From NCBI GenBank assembly GCA_902611605.1, contig CACMAH010000001.1, positions 62,001 through 126,000 of the forward strand: 64,000 nucleotides of DNA. The letters run 5' to 3'. The stretch is from an uncultured Alphaproteobacteria bacterium. GTDB taxonomy: Bacteria; Pseudomonadota; Alphaproteobacteria; Rhodobacterales; Rhodobacteraceae. The notes beneath the pieces were generated by a model. That model was not told the origin of the DNA. It did not search any database and saw only the letters and a list, made by a program, of their open reading frames with translations. Position 1 is the first letter of the stretch, and each line of letters begins with the position of its first letter. Below, piece by piece: positions 61,632 through 64,000 of the stretch. The position numbers and the translations under genes were made by a program.

Positions 61632-63770
61632 CTAAATTGCAGATAATTTTCTGTCCATAGCCCACAATTCACTATATAGTTTACATTTTTTTAAAAGAAA
61701 TTCATGAGTTCCATAACCCACAACTTTTCCTTTTTCAAAAACTATTATTTGCTCGAATTCCCTAGTGGAACGGATGTCATGCGTTGCCATTATTACTGTT
61801 TTTTGATTAGCAATACGGTCAAAATTTTCAAAAAATTTAACTTGGGTCGCTTTATCAAAATTTGCTAATGCCTCATCTAGCAGTAGTATACGGGGCCAGG
61901 CCATTAGACCTCTTGCCAAGGCTAATGTAACACGATCACCTTGAGATAAGGGCATACCAAATTGATTAATTTCAGTTGAGATACCATTTGGTAATTCTTC
62001 AAGTACTTTTTTAAGACCTGAAATTTCTAAAATCTCTTCAAATTCCCTTTCACTAATATTTGGTTGTATCTTTCGTAAATTTTCTTCAATTGTTGCTCCA
62101 AAAAAAATGGGATTCCCATCAATTAAAGTATTTTGGCTACGATAATTTTCTAAACTTAAATACCTAATATTTTGACCATCAATCTCCATAGAACCTGTAT
62201 TAGGTTTAAGAAAGCCTTGACACAAACGTAAGAAAGTGGTTTTACCAGCACCTGATGGACCTACTATAGCTACTTTAGTACCAGCTGGAATTTTCAAAGT
62301 TAAGCCGTCAAGAGCATTAGTATTTTCAAACTTTACCACTACCTCTTTACAAACGACTTCTCCTTTTATAACAATTTCGTTACCTCTTCCTACTCTCTCA
62401 TTAGGACCATTCCAACTTGTACCAACTGCATCCAATGTTGATCTGAAACTACCTAATTCGTGAAAAAATGTAAAAAGTGCAGTGAATGGAGAAACTAGTC
62501 TCCCACCTAACATATTACAAGAAATGACAGCACCTGCGGAAAGACCAGCGTTCAAAACTAATAGAATACCTGTCGTAATTAACGCAATTGTCATTAGTTG
62601 GGTTAGAGTATTATTAATATTAGTTATAACCATATTAGTAATTTGGCCTTTTACACTCTGGCGAATACTGTTAGAAGATGCTTTCCTCCAATCTCTTCTT
62701 TGTGAGGCCTCAAGTGTAAAAGCTTTAACAGTTTCTATACCAGCAATGCTTGCTTGAATCATTCGTCTTTTTTGTGCTTCTATAGGACCAGAAATTTTTC
62801 TCTCTTCTTTTTGTCGCCATTTTCCAAAAAGAGAAATAGCTCCTATTGTTGTTGCAAAAAGTACCACTACTAGAGCTAATAAAGGACTGTAACCAAATAA
62901 GACTGGAAGAAAAACAAGAATCTTGGTTGCATCAAAAATTGTAGTTAAGACCTGTTGAGAAATAAAACTTTTTATTTTTGTAGAAGCTTGCAGAATATTT
63001 TCAAATTCAGAATTAGGTGTAGTTTGAAAAGTTGTAGCTGGCAGTGCCGTTACTTTATCAAAAATATCACCTGACAATCTAGCTTCTATTGAAGTGGAAA
63101 TAAAATTTATCACATAATCACGGACATAGCTCAGTATACCGCTGAATATTAATGCCGAACAAACACCAATTATTAAGATATAAAGTGTCGAAACTGCTCC
63201 ATAATTCAAAACTTTATCAAGTGATATTTGAATAAATACAATTGGTGCTAGACCTAAAATATGGGTAATAATAGCAGCAATTAATGTCAGAGTAAGCAAT
63301 CCTTTAAAACGATAAAACTCAGGTATAAACCAAGTCCAATCAAACATTCTGTCCTGTGATGAAATTCCTGTCTCTTTTGAAATTAGGTAGATTGAACCTG
63401 CCCAGTTTTGTTTAAATGTATTATTATCCTCAATAGAAATTTTGTTAGCTGGATCTAATGGATCCATTGATTGAACTTCAGTTAAACCTTCACTATTTTT
63501 ACCACTGCTGATAATTATTTTGACTGTTCCGTCCCTCATCAATGCTAAACAAGGAAAATAATATGATCTAGATAAGAAGGTTTTAAATTTTGGTTTAAGT
63601 CTTTGAAGTTTTATACTTTGCTCGCCTAGTGAACTCTTCAGTTCTCGCTCTGATACTATTTGCCCCCTAGATATTTTTTGTTCCAACTGCTCAGCTGTAA
63701 TCCTAATACCAAACTGTTGAGATAGTGTGATAGCGCCCAAAGACAATGATCTCAATGTTTTTGAGTTCAT
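61632..63770 (-). CDS. Type I secretion ABC transporter with degenerate C39-like domain
   Basis: A 712-residue exporter. N-terminal ~130 residues resemble a C39 peptidase fold, but the Cys is absent (SLGAITLSQQFGIRITAEQLEQK), so it is a chaperone-like rather than protease domain. A six-helix transmembrane part (~160-430) follows, then an ATPase: Walker A GPSGAGKTTFLRLCQG, signature LSQGDRVTLALARGLM, Walker B ILLLDEALANFD, H-loop ATHDIRST. It pairs with the HlyD-like gene downstream. The secreted substrate and TolC are not visible here. Confidence 0.9.
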   Translation of the reverse strand: MNSKTLRSLSLGAITLSQQFGIRITAEQLEQKISRGQIVSERELKSSLGEQSIKLQRLKPKFKTFLSRSYYFPCLALMRDGTVKIIISSGKNSEGLTEVQSMDPLDPANKISIEDNNTFKQNWAGSIYLISKETGISSQDRMFDWTWFIPEFYRFKGLLTLTLIAAIITHILGLAPIVFIQISLDKVLNYGAVSTLYILIIGVCSALIFSGILSYVRDYVINFISTSIEARLSGDIFDKVTALPATTFQTTPNSEFENILQASTKIKSFISQQVLTTIFDATKILVFLPVLFGYSPLLALVVVLFATTIGAISLFGKWRQKEERKISGPIEAQKRRMIQASIAGIETVKAFTLEASQRRDWRKASSNSIRQSVKGQITNMVITNINNTLTQLMTIALITTGILLVLNAGLSAGAVISCNMLGGRLVSPFTALFTFFHELGSFRSTLDAVGTSWNGPNERVGRGNEIVIKGEVVCKEVVVKFENTNALDGLTLKIPAGTKVAIVGPSGAGKTTFLRLCQGFLKPNTGSMEIDGQNIRYLSLENYRSQNTLIDGNPIFFGATIEENLRKIQPNISEREFEEILEISGLKKVLEELPNGISTEINQFGMPLSQGDRVTLALARGLMAWPRILLLDEALANFDKATQVKFFENFDRIANQKTVIMATHDIRSTREFEQIIVFEKGKVVGYGTHEFLLKKCKLYSELWAMDRKLSAI

Positions 63771-63899
63771 CTTAAATACCTTTTATAGATGGATTCTTTA
63801 ACTGAAGATTTTAGCGCATGCATAACAGCTCTTCCAAAAACTTTCATAAACTATATGTATTATTTGTTAACAGATAATTTTGAAATTATACTCCTTCAT

Positions 63900-63989
63900 A
63901 GCGAATACTTCAAATTGTTATTGCTACAACAACAGGAAATATTCGCTCTTTAGTTATGCCCCATTTATCTAGAAAGGATTTTTAACGTG
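63900..63989 (+). other. Inverted repeat and possible gene start at window end
   Basis: AGCGAATA (63900-63907) and TATTCGCT (63940-63947) form an 8-bp inverted repeat with a 32-nt loop. Further on, AAAGGA precedes GTG at 63987 by eight bases, possibly starting a plus-strand gene that leaves the window after a few codons. With so little sequence, the gene cannot be named. Confidence 0.3.
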
Positions 63990-64000
63990 CAATCTATGAA

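Noticed and set aside
1-64000. CRISPR arrays, insertion sequences, prophage genes, attachment sites
   Set aside because: No regularly spaced direct repeats, transposase, integrase or phage proteins were found.

Overview
The window is AT-rich with tight gene packing and long same-strand operons. It carries osmolyte and organic-solute ABC transporters, a urease, T1SS genes and GcvT-, BisC- and GrdB-type enzymes. This suggests a marine, osmolyte-consuming alphaproteobacterium; the exact clade is inference and cannot be fixed from the sequence alone. No phage, IS element, CRISPR array or rRNA was seen.

Layout. 1-1.4 kb: a DUF2064/GT2 glycosyltransferase pair and tRNA-Gly(GCC). 1.5-4.5 kb: a Sel1-repeat protein and an AGPS-like flavoprotein that lacks a canonical start codon. 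4.5-14.7 kb (minus strand): a compact operon joining a ProX/ProV/double-permease betaine-type importer to a BisC/DMSO-reductase-like molybdoenzyme, two GcvT/DmdA-like THF methyltransferases, a VOC protein and a small Cys-motif protein. This reads as uptake and demethylation of a methylated osmolyte. An unexplained folded RNA element lies upstream of proX. 15-17.6 kb: NTF2-like protein, pepT and an EamA exporter. 17.7-22.7 kb: complete urease operon ureD-A-B-C-E-F-G. 22.7-25.1 kb: AhpD-like protein, quinone oxidoreductase and a HAD protein lacking its nucleophile. 25.2-37.6 kb: a 12-gene minus-strand catabolic operon. It has a sugar-type ABC transporter, a HisD/HpsN-like dehydrogenase, SnoaL-like proteins, an SDR, a LacI regulator, a bicupin, an alpha/beta hydrolase and a MetE-like protein. 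A divergent third SnoaL paralogue and two matching LacI-type operators frame the locus. 38.8-39.2 kb: remains of a small membrane-protein gene.

39.2-44.8 kb is the most notable region. It holds selA, selB and selC (tRNA-Sec, anticodon TCA), followed by a gene of the GrdB/PrdB family whose reading frame crosses an in-frame TGA in a UxxC context. It is therefore a 412-residue selenoprotein that ordinary ORF calling splits in two. Only selD is missing from this self-contained selenocysteine module.

44.9-56.1 kb: a hydantoin-racemase-like enzyme with a PotABCD-type transporter, an SDR, a GntR/FCD regulator, a maleate-isomerase/arylmalonate-decarboxylase-like enzyme and a NitT/TauT-type ABC transporter with two permeases. 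56.2-63.8 kb: a TPR-glycosyltransferase, a DUF6165 protein, a methyltransferase, and a type I secretion pair whose adaptor carries a cyclic-nucleotide-binding domain. A recurring regulatory theme is a strong inverted repeat directly after the binding-protein gene in all four ABC operons.
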